A stretch of 64,000 bases of DNA from Limnohabitans sp. G3-2 (GCF_002778275.1 NZ_NESG01000006.1:62001-126000); one strand, 5' to 3'; shown: positions 50,207 through 59,609, numbered from the stretch's first letter. The notes: generated by a model from the sequence alone, not told the origin. Numbers and translations: made by a program.

Positions 50207-52323
50207 CTTTCAAAAAGCCCCTCAGAAGGGTGTCTGTGTCGAGCGCCCAAATGGATTGGCTGAGCGACTTGCCGGCCCAAGGCCTGAGCGCCGCGCAAAC
50301 GCTGCAGTGGCTGCGGCTGTGGACCGAGCAAGGTCTGCTGCGCCACATCGACAGTGCCCTCGCAGCCCAACTGCTGCGGCTCGATGGCCAGGCCAGCCCC
50401 GCGCTGCTGGTGGCGGCAGCCATGCTCGCGCAAATGGAAGGGCGGGGTCACACCTGCCTGCCTTTGGCAGACCTGTGCACACCGCCTGCAGCGCTGTTGG
50501 GCTGGCCTGCCGTGGCGGTGGAGGGGCCGCAAGGCTTGCAAGCGCTTTGGGCGCAGCTGCCCGCCACGCTGGCCGACTGGCAAGCCGCTTTGCAAAGCAG
50601 TTCAGCCCGTGCCTGTTCGCGTCTGAGCGATGCACCCGACCAAGGTCAACCGCTGGTGCTGGGGGGCAGCGTTGATGCACCGCTCTTGTACCTGCGCCGC
50701 TATGCAGGCTACGAGCAGCGTGTGGGCCGGGGTCTGTTGCAACGGGCCAGCGAACCATCGCCTGTGCCCGAGGCAGTGGCCCGCCGCTGGCTCGACCGGT
50801 TCTTTGTGCCCAAGGCCGACACACCCGTTGACACCGACTGGCAAAAAGTGGCCTGCGCGGTGGCGCTGCGCGCGCGCCTGTCGGTCATCACAGGCGGGCC
50901 GGGCACGGGCAAGACCTACACTGCTGCACGCTTGCTGGCCTTGCTGCTGGCGCTGCACGAAGGCGACAGCCCGCTGCGTGTGGCGCTGGCTGCGCCCACG
51001 GGCAAGGCGGCGGCGCGGCTCAAGCAATCCATCGACAACGCACTGACCGGCCTGCAAGAGCAGGTGCCCGAGGGCAGCGGTCTGGACTTGAACACGCTGA
51101 TCGCCCGCATGGGCCCGGCGCGCACGCTGCATTCGCTGCTCGGTGCGCGGCCCGACACGCGCCAGTTCAGACACCACACGGCCAACCCGCTCGATGTGGA
51201 TGTGCTGATCGTGGACGAGGCCTCGATGGTGCATCTGGAGATGATGGACGCGTTGCTGCAGGCCCTGCCCCCCACGGCTCGGCTGGTGCTGCTGGGCGAC
51301 AAGGACCAGCTGGCCTCGGTGGAAGCGGGCGCCGTGCTGGGCGACCTGTGTCGCGACGCCGCCGCAGGCCGCTACAGCGCGGACACGGCGCAGTTTGTGC
51401 AGAGCGTTGCCGGGCAGACCTTGCCAGCCCCATACCTGTGTGCGGGCGCTGCGCCCTTGCTCGCGCAACAAACCGTGATGCTGCGCCAAAGCCGCCGCTT
51501 CAAAGGCGCCATCGGCCAGCTCGCCCTGGCGGTGAATGGCGGGAACGCTTTGGCCGCCCGAGCGGCTTTCCTGAACCCTGTGGGAGCGAGCCCCCGCTCG
51601 CGCATGTCTGCCGAAGCCACGCCCCTTCATGAACCCAGCGCCCTTCTCGCCCTGCAACCCTCCAGCCCCCAAGTCGTCTGCGCTTTGGCCTTGAGCACCT
51701 CGGGCCAACCGTCTTACGCCCATTACCTGCGCCTCACGCAAGACGGCCCCGCAGGGCCGGGCACTGAAACGCACGCCGCTTGGGTGCGCAGCGTGCTCCA
51801 AGCTTTCGAGCGTTTTCGCATTTTGTGTGCCGTCCACCAGGGCGACTGGGGCACCCAGGGGCTCAATGCCGCCGTACAAAAAGCGCTGACCGACAAGGGC
51901 CTGCTCAAAGTCTCGGGCGAATGGTTCGCCGGGCGGCCGGTCATGGTCACGCGCAACGATGCGCAGTTGGGCGTGTTCAACGGCGACGTGGGCGTGGTGT
52001 TGCCCCATGTCGAGGGCGCGCTCAAGGTCTGGTTCCTCGACGGTGAGGCGCTGCGCTCTGTCAGCGTGATGCGCTTGGCGCAGGTTGAAACGGCTTTTGT
52101 CATGACCGTGCACAAAAGCCAGGGCTCGGAGTTCGAGCACACCGCGCTGGTGTTGCCGCCTGGCGGCGCAGAGGTGCTCAGCCGTGAGCTGGTCTACACG
52201 GGCATCACCCGGGCACGTGAACAGTTCACCCTGATCGAAGCCGAAGCGGGCTTGCTCGAAGCGGCCATCGACCGCCCAAACGTGCGGGCCAGCGGCTTGG
52301 CGCAGTGGTGGACGCTGAACTGA
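50203..52323 (+). CDS. recD: Exodeoxyribonuclease V alpha subunit
   Basis: 706 residues (E. coli RecD about 608). Superfamily 1B 5'-3' helicase: Walker A GGPGTGKTYTAARLL at about 230, VLIVDEASMVHLEMMDALL (Walker B), LVLLGDKDQLASVEAGAVLG, and the C-terminal TVHKSQGSEFEHT and VYTGITRAREQF motifs. A single REP-like palindrome is embedded at residues about 460-467 (NPVGASPRSRMSAEA), in a region between helicase motifs. The gene ends 1 bp before a 283-bp REP array, and the operon has no intrinsic terminator. Confidence 0.95.
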   Translation: MTFKKPLRRVSVSSAQMDWLSDLPAQGLSAAQTLQWLRLWTEQGLLRHIDSALAAQLLRLDGQASPALLVAAAMLAQMEGRGHTCLPLADLCTPPAALLGWPAVAVEGPQGLQALWAQLPATLADWQAALQSSSARACSRLSDAPDQGQPLVLGGSVDAPLLYLRRYAGYEQRVGRGLLQRASEPSPVPEAVARRWLDRFFVPKADTPVDTDWQKVACAVALRARLSVITGGPGTGKTYTAARLLALLLALHEGDSPLRVALAAPTGKAAARLKQSIDNALTGLQEQVPEGSGLDLNTLIARMGPARTLHSLLGARPDTRQFRHHTANPLDVDVLIVDEASMVHLEMMDALLQALPPTARLVLLGDKDQLASVEAGAVLGDLCRDAAAGRYSADTAQFVQSVAGQTLPAPYLCAGAAPLLAQQTVMLRQSRRFKGAIGQLALAVNGGNALAARAAFLNPVGASPRSRMSAEATPLHEPSALLALQPSSPQVVCALALSTSGQPSYAHYLRLTQDGPAGPGTETHAAWVRSVLQAFERFRILCAVHQGDWGTQGLNAAVQKALTDKGLLKVSGEWFAGRPVMVTRNDAQLGVFNGDVGVVLPHVEGALKVWFLDGEALRSVSVMRLAQVETAFVMTVHKSQGSEFEHTALVLPPGGAEVLSRELVYTGITRAREQFTLIEAEAGLLEAAIDRPNVRASGLAQWWTLN
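51580..51602 (+). repeat. Single class A REP-like palindrome inside recD
   Basis: Head GTGGGA, stem GCGAGC/GCTCGC with loop CCCC, then GC. It matches the element downstream of tsaD base for base over its 22-bp core. Only this element, not a pair, is present, and it is translated in frame as VGASPRSR. Nucleotides on both sides look like normal recD coding sequence. Confidence 0.85.
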
Positions 52324-52606
52324 GTGCACGCCAGCCCCTGCTCGCGAAGACTTGCATTCCCACACCACGCATTCGGCCGCAGGGGCGGCCTCCCACATCA
52401 GGCATTCAGCCGCAGGGGCTGCCTCCCTCATCAAAGAGGGCTTGGCCTGCCGTGGGAGCGAGCCCCTGCTCGCGAAGACTTGCATTCCCACACCACACAT
52501 TCGGCCGCAGGGGCGGCCCCCCACATCAGGCATTCGGCCGCAGGGGCGGCCTCCTACATCAAAGAGGGCTTGGCCTGCCGTGGGAGCGAGCCCCTGCTCG
52601 CGAAGG
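52324..52606 (+). repeat. REP-like array after recD, 128-bp units
   Basis: Two full 128-bp direct repeats (52324-52451, 52452-52579) and a partial third (52580-52606). Each unit carries one class A palindrome (stem GCGAGC/GCTCGC, loop CCCT) and two inverted class B palindromes (stem GGCCGC/GCGGCC), joined by spacers such as ATCAAAGAGGGCTTGGCCTG. In unit 1 the class A head has decayed (GTGCACGCC). The non-coding stretch 52324-52636 holds nothing else; the opposing small gene ends at 52637. Confidence 0.92.
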
Positions 52607-52636
52607 CTTGCACACACCAAGGCTCTTTGGGGTCCT

Positions 52637-52909
52637 CTAACTGGCAAACCCTTCGCAAGCCCCCGCATTGGTCTTGCCCCGACATTCGCGCAGCAGGCGC
52701 TTGTCGCGTTCGGCCTTGCTCTCGCCCGTGCTGGGGTTGGCGGGTGGTTTGGGGGCTTTGCTTGGTTTCGGTTTTTTGGCCTTGGCCGGTGTGTCGGCTG
52801 CAGAGACAGCGGTGAAGTTGTCCGCCGCATGGCTGGTGGGCGCTGTGGCCAGCCAGACAAGCCCCCAACCCACGCTGGCGAGCGCGGTCCTCCAATGCCG
52901 TGTGTTCAT
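52637..52909 (-). CDS. Small exported lysine/proline-rich protein with a cysteine C-terminus
   Basis: 90 residues. Signal peptide to about residue 28 (ASVGWGLVWLATAPTSHA), then a Lys/Pro/Ala-rich linker (AKAKKPKPSKAPKPPANP) and a short conserved-looking C-terminus, RLLRECRGKTNAGACEGFAS, with two cysteines. The start is set by AGGGAGA ahead of ATG 52909. Similar short periplasmic proteins occur in Burkholderiales without known function. Monocistronic, ends next to the REP array. Confidence 0.72.
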   Translation of the reverse strand: MNTRHWRTALASVGWGLVWLATAPTSHAADNFTAVSAADTPAKAKKPKPSKAPKPPANPSTGESKAERDKRLLRECRGKTNAGACEGFAS

Positions 52910-53010
52910 GGCCGTCTCCCTGATTGTTTTTAGGCTGTTCATGATAGGTATTTGCCGTGCTTGTGCAAGGGGTGACACTTGCAGGGCAGATCAGCCCTTA
53001 CGATGAGGGC

Positions 53011-54216
53011 ATGAACCCCAACACTGCTCCTTTCATGCGCCAGGCCGTCATGGACCTGGAAGAGTCCCGCATCCGCGAAGTGGCCAACGCGGGCATGGGC
53101 CGCCCCGATGTGCTGGCCTTCTGGTTTGGCGAGTCCGACGAGGTCACGCCCGATACCGTGCGCCAGGCGGCCATCGACTCGCTGCAAAAAGGCGAGACCT
53201 TTTATTCGCACAACCTGGGCCTGCCCGAGTTGCGCCAAGCCGTGTCCGACTACATGTCATCCTTGCACGGACCCGTTGGCGTAGAGCGTTTGGCCATCAC
53301 CTCGGGCGGCGTGAACGCCTTGATGCTGGCCGCGCAAGCCTTGATCGATGCGGGCGACGAAGTGGTCGCCGTCACGCCTGTCTGGCCCAACCTCACGGCG
53401 CAGGCATTGGTGATGGGCGCCCATTTGAAATGTGTGTCGCTGCGTCCGGTGGGTGGTCAGTGGAAGTTGGACATGGTGGCGCTCAAAGCCGCGATCACGC
53501 CCGCCACCCGCATGCTGATCGTGAACTCGCCCAACAACCCCACCGGCTGGACACTCAGCCGCGCCGAGCAGGCCGAGATCTTGGCGCATTGCCGCAGCAC
53601 CGGCACCTGGGTGCTGGCCGACGAGGTGTATGAGCGCCTGTATTACGAAACCGACACGGCCAATGGCTGCGCGCCGTCTTTTCTGGATGTGGCCGAGCCC
53701 GACGACCGCTTGGTCGTGGTGCACAGCTTTTCGAAAAGCTTTTTGATGACCGGCTGGCGACTGGGCTGGCTGGTCATGCCGGCCGCCATGACGCCCCACA
53801 TGGGCAAATTGATCGAATTCAACACCTCGTGCGCTTCGGTGTTCACCCAAAAGGCGGGTGTGGTGGCCTTGCAAAACACCGCCGACATCACGCCGCGCGT
53901 GGTGGCGCACCTCAAAGCCTGCCGCGACACCCTGGTGCCGCTGCTGCAAGCCGTGCCTGGCGTTCAATTGGCGCCCGCCAAGGGCGGCATGTACGCATTT
54001 TTCAAGCTCGAAGGGCACCCGGACGCTGTGCAGACGGCCAAGCGGCTGGTGGCCGAAGCGGGTCTGGGGCTGGCCCCCGGCGAAGCCTTTGCCCCCGAAG
54101 CAGCGGGTTGGCTGCGCTGGTGTTTTGCCTCCAAAGACTTGTCCAGGTTGACCGAAGGTGTGGAGCGTCTCCAAAGCTGGTTGGCTAAAAATCAATGGGG
54201 ATCTGACTCCCATTAA
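53011..54216 (+). CDS. Class I/II PLP-dependent aminotransferase
   Basis: 401 residues. Fold type I aminotransferase: SPNNPTGWTLSRAE (substrate loop), VLADEVYERLYY with the pyridine-N-binding aspartate, and the Schiff-base lysine in HSFSKSFLMTGWRLGWLVM. Closest in layout to aspartate/aromatic aminotransferase-type proteins; amino donor unknown. The ATG is preceded by GATGAGGG. The last residues (GSDSH) are encoded by the first copy of a tandem repeat, which also supplies the stop codon; without the repeat the protein would end differently. Confidence 0.9.
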   Translation: MNPNTAPFMRQAVMDLEESRIREVANAGMGRPDVLAFWFGESDEVTPDTVRQAAIDSLQKGETFYSHNLGLPELRQAVSDYMSSLHGPVGVERLAITSGGVNALMLAAQALIDAGDEVVAVTPVWPNLTAQALVMGAHLKCVSLRPVGGQWKLDMVALKAAITPATRMLIVNSPNNPTGWTLSRAEQAEILAHCRSTGTWVLADEVYERLYYETDTANGCAPSFLDVAEPDDRLVVVHSFSKSFLMTGWRLGWLVMPAAMTPHMGKLIEFNTSCASVFTQKAGVVALQNTADITPRVVAHLKACRDTLVPLLQAVPGVQLAPAKGGMYAFFKLEGHPDAVQTAKRLVAEAGLGLAPGEAFAPEAAGWLRWCFASKDLSRLTEGVERLQSWLAKNQWGSDSH

Positions 54217-54264
54217 TTGGGATCTGACCCCAATTAATGATTGGGATCTGACCCCAATTAATGA
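54196..54264 (+). repeat. Tandem GATCTGACCCC repeat at the aminotransferase 3' end
   Basis: Two exact 24-bp copies (54217-54240 and 54241-54264) containing TTGGGATCTGACCCCAATTA, preceded by a diverged copy (54196-54216) that overlaps the aminotransferase stop. Each copy is itself palindromic (TTGGG ... CCCAA). Similar GGGTCAGATCCC repeats are scattered in many betaproteobacterial genomes, often near transposases; none is here. Confidence 0.88.
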
Positions 54265-54353
54265 CACCAATTAAGCAATTCATTTGAGGGGTGCTGATCC
54301 CCATTGTTGGCGTCTCCGAGCCGATCCTTGCATCGGGCAAATGCCGACTGCGG

Positions 54354-54382
54354 GTGAAAAGGGCGCGCTTTCGGGCTATAAT
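54354..54382 (+). promoter_or_regulatory. Sigma-70 promoter of rpsO
   Basis: Perfect -10 TATAAT at 54377-54382 and a -35-like GTGAAA at 54354-54359 with 17-bp spacing. The expected transcript starts near 54389, giving a leader of about 100 nt that may carry the S15 autoregulatory structure known in other bacteria. Confidence 0.75.
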
Positions 54383-54492
54383 CCGCCTGTTTTGCGATTT
54401 GCAAAGCGCACGCCATCCGCTTTTCCGGCAGTTGGCGCAAGTCATTCACCCGCTGATATTCCTCAAGAATCCAGCGAAAACAAGGAAATACC

Positions 54493-54759
54493 ATGATTGC
54501 ATCTTCAATCAAGGCCGAGGTCGTCAAGGCCAACGCACGTGCTGCCAACGACACTGGGTCCCCAGAAGTCCAAGTGGCTTTGCTGACAGCCCGTATCAAC
54601 GAGCTGACACCTCACTTCAAAACACACGCCAAAGACCATCACGGTCGCCGTGGTTTGCTGCGCATGGTGAGCCGTCGCCGCAAACTGCTGGACTACCTCA
54701 AGTCCCGTGATGCTGACCGTTACGTTGCGCTGATCGCCAAGCTTGGCCTGCGTAAATAA
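54493..54759 (+). CDS. rpsO: 30S ribosomal protein S15
   Basis: 88 residues, the normal S15 length. The family signature [20 protein letters not shown] and [20 protein letters not shown] (16S rRNA-binding helices) are intact; it ends KLGLRK. S15 is a primary 16S rRNA binder needed for platform assembly. AAGGAA precedes the ATG. Followed by a strong terminator, then pnp, the conserved rpsO-pnp order. Confidence 0.98.
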   Translation: MIASSIKAEVVKANARAANDTGSPEVQVALLTARINELTPHFKTHAKDHHGRRGLLRMVSRRRKLLDYLKSRDADRYVALIAKLGLRK

Positions 54760-54776
54760 CCGTCTCTCCAGATGAA

Positions 54777-54823
54777 AAGCGCCTGAGTTAGTTCACTAGC
54801 TCAGGCGCTTTATTCTTTTTTTC
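54777..54823 (+). terminator. Intrinsic terminator after rpsO
   Basis: Perfect 11-bp arms AAGCGCCTGAG (54777-54787) and CTCAGGCGCTT (54800-54810) with a 12-nt loop, followed by TATTCTTTTTTTC. It separates rpsO from pnp, though in other bacteria some read-through occurs. Confidence 0.92.
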
Positions 54824-54969
54824 AGTCGGAATTTGTCAGGGCGATCTCGCGCTGTGTCATTCCACAAGACTTTCAACCCAAGGTTTTGTGGAATGGCATC
54901 GAGTTCAGAGCGTCAATTTCCGGGCCCACAGTGCAGCCTCATGCGCTTTTGTTTTCAGGAGTTCTGAAC

Positions 54970-57075
54970 ATGTCCATTTTCAACAAAGTTACCAAAACAT
55001 TCCAGTGGGGCCAGCACACGGTCAAGATGGAAACCGGCGAAGTCGCTCGCCAAGCCGGCGGCGCTGTGCTGCTCGACATGGAAGGCACTGTGGTGCTGGC
55101 CACCGTGGTGGGCTCCAAAATCGCCAAAGCCGGTCAAGACTTCTTCCCCCTGACGGTCGATTACATCGAGAAGACTTACGCCGCAGGCAAGATCCCCGGC
55201 AGCTTCTTCAAGCGTGAAGCCAAGCCCAGCGAGCACGAAACCCTGACCAGCCGCCTGATCGACCGCCCGATCCGCCCGCTGTTCCCCGAAGGTTTCTACA
55301 ACGATGTGCACGTGGTCATCCACACCGTGTCCTTGAACCCTGAAGTCGATGCCGACATCGCGGCCATGATCGCCGTGTCTGCCGCTTTGTCCATCTCGGG
55401 CATCCCCTTCAACGGCCCCATCGGCGCCGCTCGCGTGGGCTACATCAACGGCGAATACGTGCTCAACCCCGGCCAGACCCAGCGCAAAGACAGCGTGATG
55501 GATCTGGTGGTGGCCGGTACCGAAGCCGCTGTGCTGATGGTCGAGTCCGAAGCCCTGCAACTGTCCGAAGAAATCATGTTGGGTGGTGTGGTGTACGGCC
55601 ACGAGCAGTCGGCCATTGCGATCAACGCCATCCACGAGCTGGTGCGCGAAGCCGGCAAGCCCGTGTGGGACTGGCAAGCGCCTGCCCGCGACACGGCTTT
55701 TGAAGCCAAGCTGGCCACACTCGCTGAAGAAAAACTGCGCGCGGCCTACCAAATCCGCAACAAGCAAGCCCGCACACACGCGTGCCGCGAGGCCTACGCT
55801 TCGGTCAAAGTCGCTTTGGCAGAAGAAGGCGTGGCCTTCGACGGCGTCAAGCTCGACGGCCTGATGTTCGAAATCGAAGCGCGCATCGTGCGCAGCCAGA
55901 TTTTGGCCGGTGAGCCCCGCATCGACGGCCGCGACACACGCACCGTGCGCCCCATCGAAATCCGCAACAGCGTGTTGCCCCGCACACACGGCTCGGCCCT
56001 TTTCACGCGTGGTGAAACCCAGGCTTTGGTGATCACCACCTTGGGCACCGAGCGCGATGCGCAGCGCATCGATGCGCTGGCTGGCGAGTTCGAAGACCGC
56101 TTCATGTTCCACTACAACATGCCTCCCTTTGCCACCGGCGAAGTGGGCCGCATGGGTTCGACCAAGCGCCGCGAAATCGGCCACGGCCGATTGGCCAAGC
56201 GTGCTTTGGCCGCGGTCTTGCCGAGCAAAGAAGAATTCCCCTACACCGTGCGTGTGGTGTCCGAGATCACCGAATCGAATGGTTCTTCGTCCATGGCTTC
56301 GGTCTGCGGCGGCTGCCTGTCGATGATGGATGCCGGTGTGCCGATGAAGGCCCACGTGGCCGGTATCGCCATGGGCCTGATCAAGGAAGACAACCGCTTT
56401 GCGGTGTTGACCGACATCTTGGGTGACGAAGATCACTTGGGCGACATGGACTTCAAAGTGGCCGGTACCACCAACGGCATCACTGCGCTGCAGATGGACA
56501 TCAAGATCCAGGGCATCACCAAGGAAATCATGCAAGTCGCTTTGGCCCAGGCCAAAGAAGCGCGCATGCACATTCTGGGCAAGATGCAAGAAGCGATGAG
56601 CGAGGCCAACACCGAAGTGTCTGATTTCGCACCCAAGCTCTTCACCATGAAGATCAACCCCGAGAAAATCCGTGACGTGATCGGCAAAGGTGGCGCGACC
56701 ATCCGTGCCCTGACCGAAGAAACCGGTTGCCAGATCAACATCTCCGAAGACGGCACGATCACCATCGCTGCAACCGATGGCGAGAAGGCCGAGATCGCCA
56801 AGAAACGCATCGAGCAGATCACGGCGGAAGTCGAAATCGGCAAGGTCTACGAAGGCCCCGTGACCAAGATCTTGGACTTCGGTGCCCTGATCAACCTGCT
56901 GCCCGGCAAAGACGGTCTGCTGCACATCAGCCAGATCGCCCACGAGCGCGTTGAAAAAGTGACCGACTACCTGAGCGAAGGCCAGATCGTCAAAGTCAAG
57001 GTCATGGAAACCGACGAAAAAGGCCGCATCAAACTGTCGATGAAGGCTTTGTTGGACCGTCCTGCTCAAGGCTAA
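54970..57075 (+). CDS. pnp: Polynucleotide phosphorylase
   Basis: 701 residues. Two RNase PH domains (first from [20 protein letters not shown]; second with [16 protein letters not shown], catalytic region [11 protein letters not shown]), a KH domain ([20 protein letters not shown]) and a C-terminal S1 domain ([20 protein letters not shown]). Phosphorolytic 3'-5' exoribonuclease of the RNA degradosome. AGGAG at 54957-54961 fixes the ATG at 54970. A 9-bp hairpin follows the stop codon. It shares the rpsO neighbourhood but not its transcript, because a terminator lies between. Confidence 0.98.
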   Translation: MSIFNKVTKTFQWGQHTVKMETGEVARQAGGAVLLDMEGTVVLATVVGSKIAKAGQDFFPLTVDYIEKTYAAGKIPGSFFKREAKPSEHETLTSRLIDRPIRPLFPEGFYNDVHVVIHTVSLNPEVDADIAAMIAVSAALSISGIPFNGPIGAARVGYINGEYVLNPGQTQRKDSVMDLVVAGTEAAVLMVESEALQLSEEIMLGGVVYGHEQSAIAINAIHELVREAGKPVWDWQAPARDTAFEAKLATLAEEKLRAAYQIRNKQARTHACREAYASVKVALAEEGVAFDGVKLDGLMFEIEARIVRSQILAGEPRIDGRDTRTVRPIEIRNSVLPRTHGSALFTRGETQALVITTLGTERDAQRIDALAGEFEDRFMFHYNMPPFATGEVGRMGSTKRREIGHGRLAKRALAAVLPSKEEFPYTVRVVSEITESNGSSSMASVCGGCLSMMDAGVPMKAHVAGIAMGLIKEDNRFAVLTDILGDEDHLGDMDFKVAGTTNGITALQMDIKIQGITKEIMQVALAQAKEARMHILGKMQEAMSEANTEVSDFAPKLFTMKINPEKIRDVIGKGGATIRALTEETGCQINISEDGTITIAATDGEKAEIAKKRIEQITAEVEIGKVYEGPVTKILDFGALINLLPGKDGLLHISQIAHERVEKVTDYLSEGQIVKVKVMETDEKGRIKLSMKALLDRPAQG

Positions 57076-57088
57076 ATAACGCTGGTTT

Positions 57089-57109
57089 CGGGTGGTCGAG
57101 GACCACCCG
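57089..57109. other. Perfect hairpin in the pnp 3' region
   Basis: CGGGTGGTC / GACCACCCG, nine perfect base pairs closed by GAG, 13 bp after the pnp stop and 18 bp before the next start codon. No T-run, so probably an mRNA stability or processing site, or a weak attenuator before the quinone oxidoreductase gene. Confidence 0.5.
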
Positions 57110-57127
57110 GCATCGCGTGGATTCACC

Positions 57128-58138
57128 ATGAACGTCATTGAAATCCAAAGCTACGGCGCCCCTGAGGTGCTGGTGCCCGCAACCCGTCCCGATCCTGTGA
57201 CCGGGGCAGGGGAGTTGCTCATCCGCGTCTCGGCCAGCGGCATCAACCGCCCCGACGTGCTGCAACGCTTGGGCCATTACCCCGTGCCCCCCGGTGCCTC
57301 GGACATTCCGGGCCTGGAAGTCGCGGGTGTGGTGGTCTCTGGCGATGCCGCAGCCATGGCAGAGGCGGGCTTGGCGGTGGGTGACCGTGTGTGCGCTTTG
57401 GTGGCCGGTGGCGGTTATGCACAACTGTGTGTGGCGCCCGTGGCCCAGTGTTTGCCCGTGCCCAAGGGCCTGACGGACACCGAAGCCGCATCGCTGCCCG
57501 AGACGTTCTTCACGGTGTGGAGCAATGTGTTTGACCGTGGTCGTTTGCAAGCGGGTGAGACCCTGTTGATTCAGGGCGGCACCAGCGGCATCGGCGTGAC
57601 CGCTATTCAGATGGCCAAAGCAGCCGGTGCGACGGTGATCGCCACGGCCGGGTCGGACGACAAATGCCAGGCTTGCCTGGCTTTGGGCGCAGACCACGCC
57701 ATCAATTACAAGACCACCGATTTCGTGACCGAGGCCAAACGCCTCACCGGCGGTGTGGGTGTGAATGTGATTCTGGACATGGTCGCGGGTGACTATGTGG
57801 CGCGTGAAGTGGAAGCCTTGGCCGAAGATGGCCGCTTGGTCATCATCGCGGTGCAAGGCGGTATCCAGAGTGGTTTCAATGCGGGTTTGGTTCTGCGTCG
57901 CCGTTTGACGATCACGGGTTCCACCCTGCGGCCTCGTCCCGTGGCGTTCAAAGCCGCCATTGCCCAGTCCTTGCTCAAAACCGTGTGGCCCTGGATCGAG
58001 TCGGGCCGCATCAAGCCCGTGATCCACAGCGTGTTTGACGCCATGGCGGCGGGTGGCGGTTTGCCCTCGGGTGCTGCGCAAGCCCATGCCTTGATGGAAA
58101 CCAACCAGCATGTCGGCAAATTGGTGGTGACTTGGTGA
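57128..58138 (+). CDS. NAD(P)H:quinone oxidoreductase, zinc-independent alcohol-dehydrogenase (MDR) family
   Basis: 336 residues of the PIG3/QOR type. [20 protein letters not shown] is the catalytic-domain signature and [20 protein letters not shown] the NADPH-binding loop (TSGIG in place of the zinc-type motif). It reduces quinones or reactive enones with NADPH. It lies between pnp and tpiA, 5 bp before the tpiA ATG, a gene order conserved in Burkholderiales. Confidence 0.92.
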   Translation: MNVIEIQSYGAPEVLVPATRPDPVTGAGELLIRVSASGINRPDVLQRLGHYPVPPGASDIPGLEVAGVVVSGDAAAMAEAGLAVGDRVCALVAGGGYAQLCVAPVAQCLPVPKGLTDTEAASLPETFFTVWSNVFDRGRLQAGETLLIQGGTSGIGVTAIQMAKAAGATVIATAGSDDKCQACLALGADHAINYKTTDFVTEAKRLTGGVGVNVILDMVAGDYVAREVEALAEDGRLVIIAVQGGIQSGFNAGLVLRRRLTITGSTLRPRPVAFKAAIAQSLLKTVWPWIESGRIKPVIHSVFDAMAAGGGLPSGAAQAHALMETNQHVGKLVVTW

Positions 58139-58143
58139 CAACC

Positions 58144-58890
58144 ATGGCAGCCAAGTTGATGGTGGGCAACTGGAAGATGAATGGCAGCTTGGCTGCCAAT
58201 GCGTCTTTGTTGTCCGAGGTGTTGGGTGGCATGGGCGGTGTGACTTGCCGTGCTGCGGTGTGTGTGCCTTCGGTCTATCTGGCGCAAATGCAAAGTTTGC
58301 TCGCAGGCTCTGCCATGGCCTTGGGGGCGCAAGACGTGTCTGCCCATGAGGATGGGGCTTATACCGGCGAGGTGTCGGCCACCATGTTGCGTGACTTGGC
58401 GGTGCGCTACTGCATCGTGGGCCATTCGGAGCGGCGGCAACACCACGGCGAGTCGGATCTGGTGGTGGCCAGCAAGGCCCAACGTGCCTTGGCTGCAGGC
58501 ATCACTCCCATTGTGTGCGTGGGTGAGAGTCTGGCCGAGCGCGAAGCGGGCCAGACCGAAGTGGTGGTCAAGCGCCAGTTGGCCGCGGTGATCCATGCGA
58601 ATGGCCATTGCATCAGTGAAATCGTGCTGGCCTATGAGCCCGTCTGGGCGATTGGCACGGGATTGACGGCCACACCGGCGCAAGCTCAACAGGTGCACGC
58701 TGTGCTGCGGGCCCAGTTGCAAGCCGCGACGGCCCACGCTGAGCGCGTGTCGATCTTATATGGGGGCAGCATGAACGCGGCCAACGCTGCCGACTTGTTG
58801 GCCCAGAACGATGTGGACGGTGGTCTGATCGGTGGTGCGGCATTGAAAGCGCCTGACTTTTTGTCCATGCTGAAGACGGCTTCGCGCTGA
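58144..58890 (+). CDS. tpiA: Triosephosphate isomerase
   Basis: 248 residues. Catalytic residues: K in [11 protein letters not shown] in [11 protein letters not shown] and E in [13 protein letters not shown]; the phosphate-gripping loop [11 protein letters not shown] and [10 protein letters not shown] complete the barrel. Interconverts DHAP and glyceraldehyde-3-phosphate. The start at 58144 follows the quinone oxidoreductase stop by 5 bp, so the genes are coupled. secG follows after 39 bp. Confidence 0.97.
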   Translation: MAAKLMVGNWKMNGSLAANASLLSEVLGGMGGVTCRAAVCVPSVYLAQMQSLLAGSAMALGAQDVSAHEDGAYTGEVSATMLRDLAVRYCIVGHSERRQHHGESDLVVASKAQRALAAGITPIVCVGESLAEREAGQTEVVVKRQLAAVIHANGHCISEIVLAYEPVWAIGTGLTATPAQAQQVHAVLRAQLQAATAHAERVSILYGGSMNAANAADLLAQNDVDGGLIGGAALKAPDFLSMLKTASR

Positions 58891-58929
58891 TTTTTTGGCT
58901 GAATTTTTGATTGATTTTTGGAGATAGAG

Positions 58930-59316
58930 ATGAGCATGGTGTTGACTTTGATTTTGGTGGTGCAGATGTTGTCGGCTTTGGCCATGATTGGTTTGATCCT
59001 GATCCAGCACGGCAAAGGGGCTGACATGGGTGCGGCTTTTGGCAGTGGCGGTTCGGGCAGCCTGTTTGGTGCGACCGGGGGTGCCAACTTTCTGTCGCGG
59101 ACCACGGCTGTTTTGGCCGCGGTCTTCTTTGTGTGCACTTTGTTGTTGGCTTACTTCAGCAACGTCCGTCCAGCGGCTCCTTCGGGCAGCGTTTTGGAAG
59201 GTGCTGCCGTCACCGCCCCTGCAGCGCCTGTGGACAGCAGCCCTGCCGCACAAATTCCGGGCAACGCGCCTGCCGCGAAATCCGACAACAGCGTGCCACC
59301 GGCACCCGCCAAGTAA
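58930..59316 (+). CDS. secG: Preprotein translocase subunit SecG
   Basis: 128 residues with two transmembrane helices (about 3-22 and 57-76) and the conserved cytoplasmic loop QHGKGADMGAAFGSGGSGSL, then LFGATGGANFLSR. Accessory subunit of SecYEG. The C-terminus has a long Ala/Pro-rich tail (about 45 residues after the second helix), typical for betaproteobacteria. GGAGA precedes the ATG. tpiA-secG is a conserved pair. Confidence 0.96.
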   Translation: MSMVLTLILVVQMLSALAMIGLILIQHGKGADMGAAFGSGGSGSLFGATGGANFLSRTTAVLAAVFFVCTLLLAYFSNVRPAAPSGSVLEGAAVTAPAAPVDSSPAAQIPGNAPAAKSDNSVPPAPAK

Positions 59317-59459
59317 GCTGGCATTCAGCTTTGTTGCTCTGCACAATTTTCCCGGTTTGCGAAAGGAAATTGCGGAGTTTTCAGAGTAAACTCAGTGATT
59401 GACCTGAGAGCCAACTGCGCCACGTGGTGCACCTCTTGCAATCGGGTCAAACGTATCCA

Positions 59460-59544
59460 GCCGTCGTGGTGAAATTGGTAGACACGCTATCTTGAGGGGG
59501 TAGTGGCGAAAGCTGTGCGAGTTCGAGTCTCGCCGACGGCACCA
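59460..59544 (+). tRNA. tRNA-Leu (anticodon GAG)
   Basis: 85 nt including encoded CCA. Acceptor arms GCCGTCG (59460-59466) and CGACGGC (59534-59540) pair perfectly. D-arm with AAATTGGTAG; anticodon arm CTATC / GGTAG (59487-59491, 59499-59503) with loop TTGAGGG giving anticodon GAG at 59494-59496; a long variable arm (class II) and GTTCGAGTC in the T-arm. Reads CUC/CUU leucine codons. Located between secG and nuoA as in other Comamonadaceae. Confidence 0.97.
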
Positions 59545-59609
59545 GATAAACAGAAAAACCCAATCCGAAAGGCTTGGGCAATTCATTCGGTGATACCGCA
59601 AGTTCCAAA

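Noticed and set aside
54955-57138. 727-codon open frame antisense to pnp
   Set aside because: Shadow of pnp. Its biased composition (His, Phe, Gly, Asp repeats) is what reverse translation of a GC-rich gene gives.
59460-59544. Integration site at tRNA-Leu
   Set aside because: The tRNA is intact, no integrase or direct repeat of its 3' end is nearby, and secG-tRNA-nuoA is the usual conserved order.
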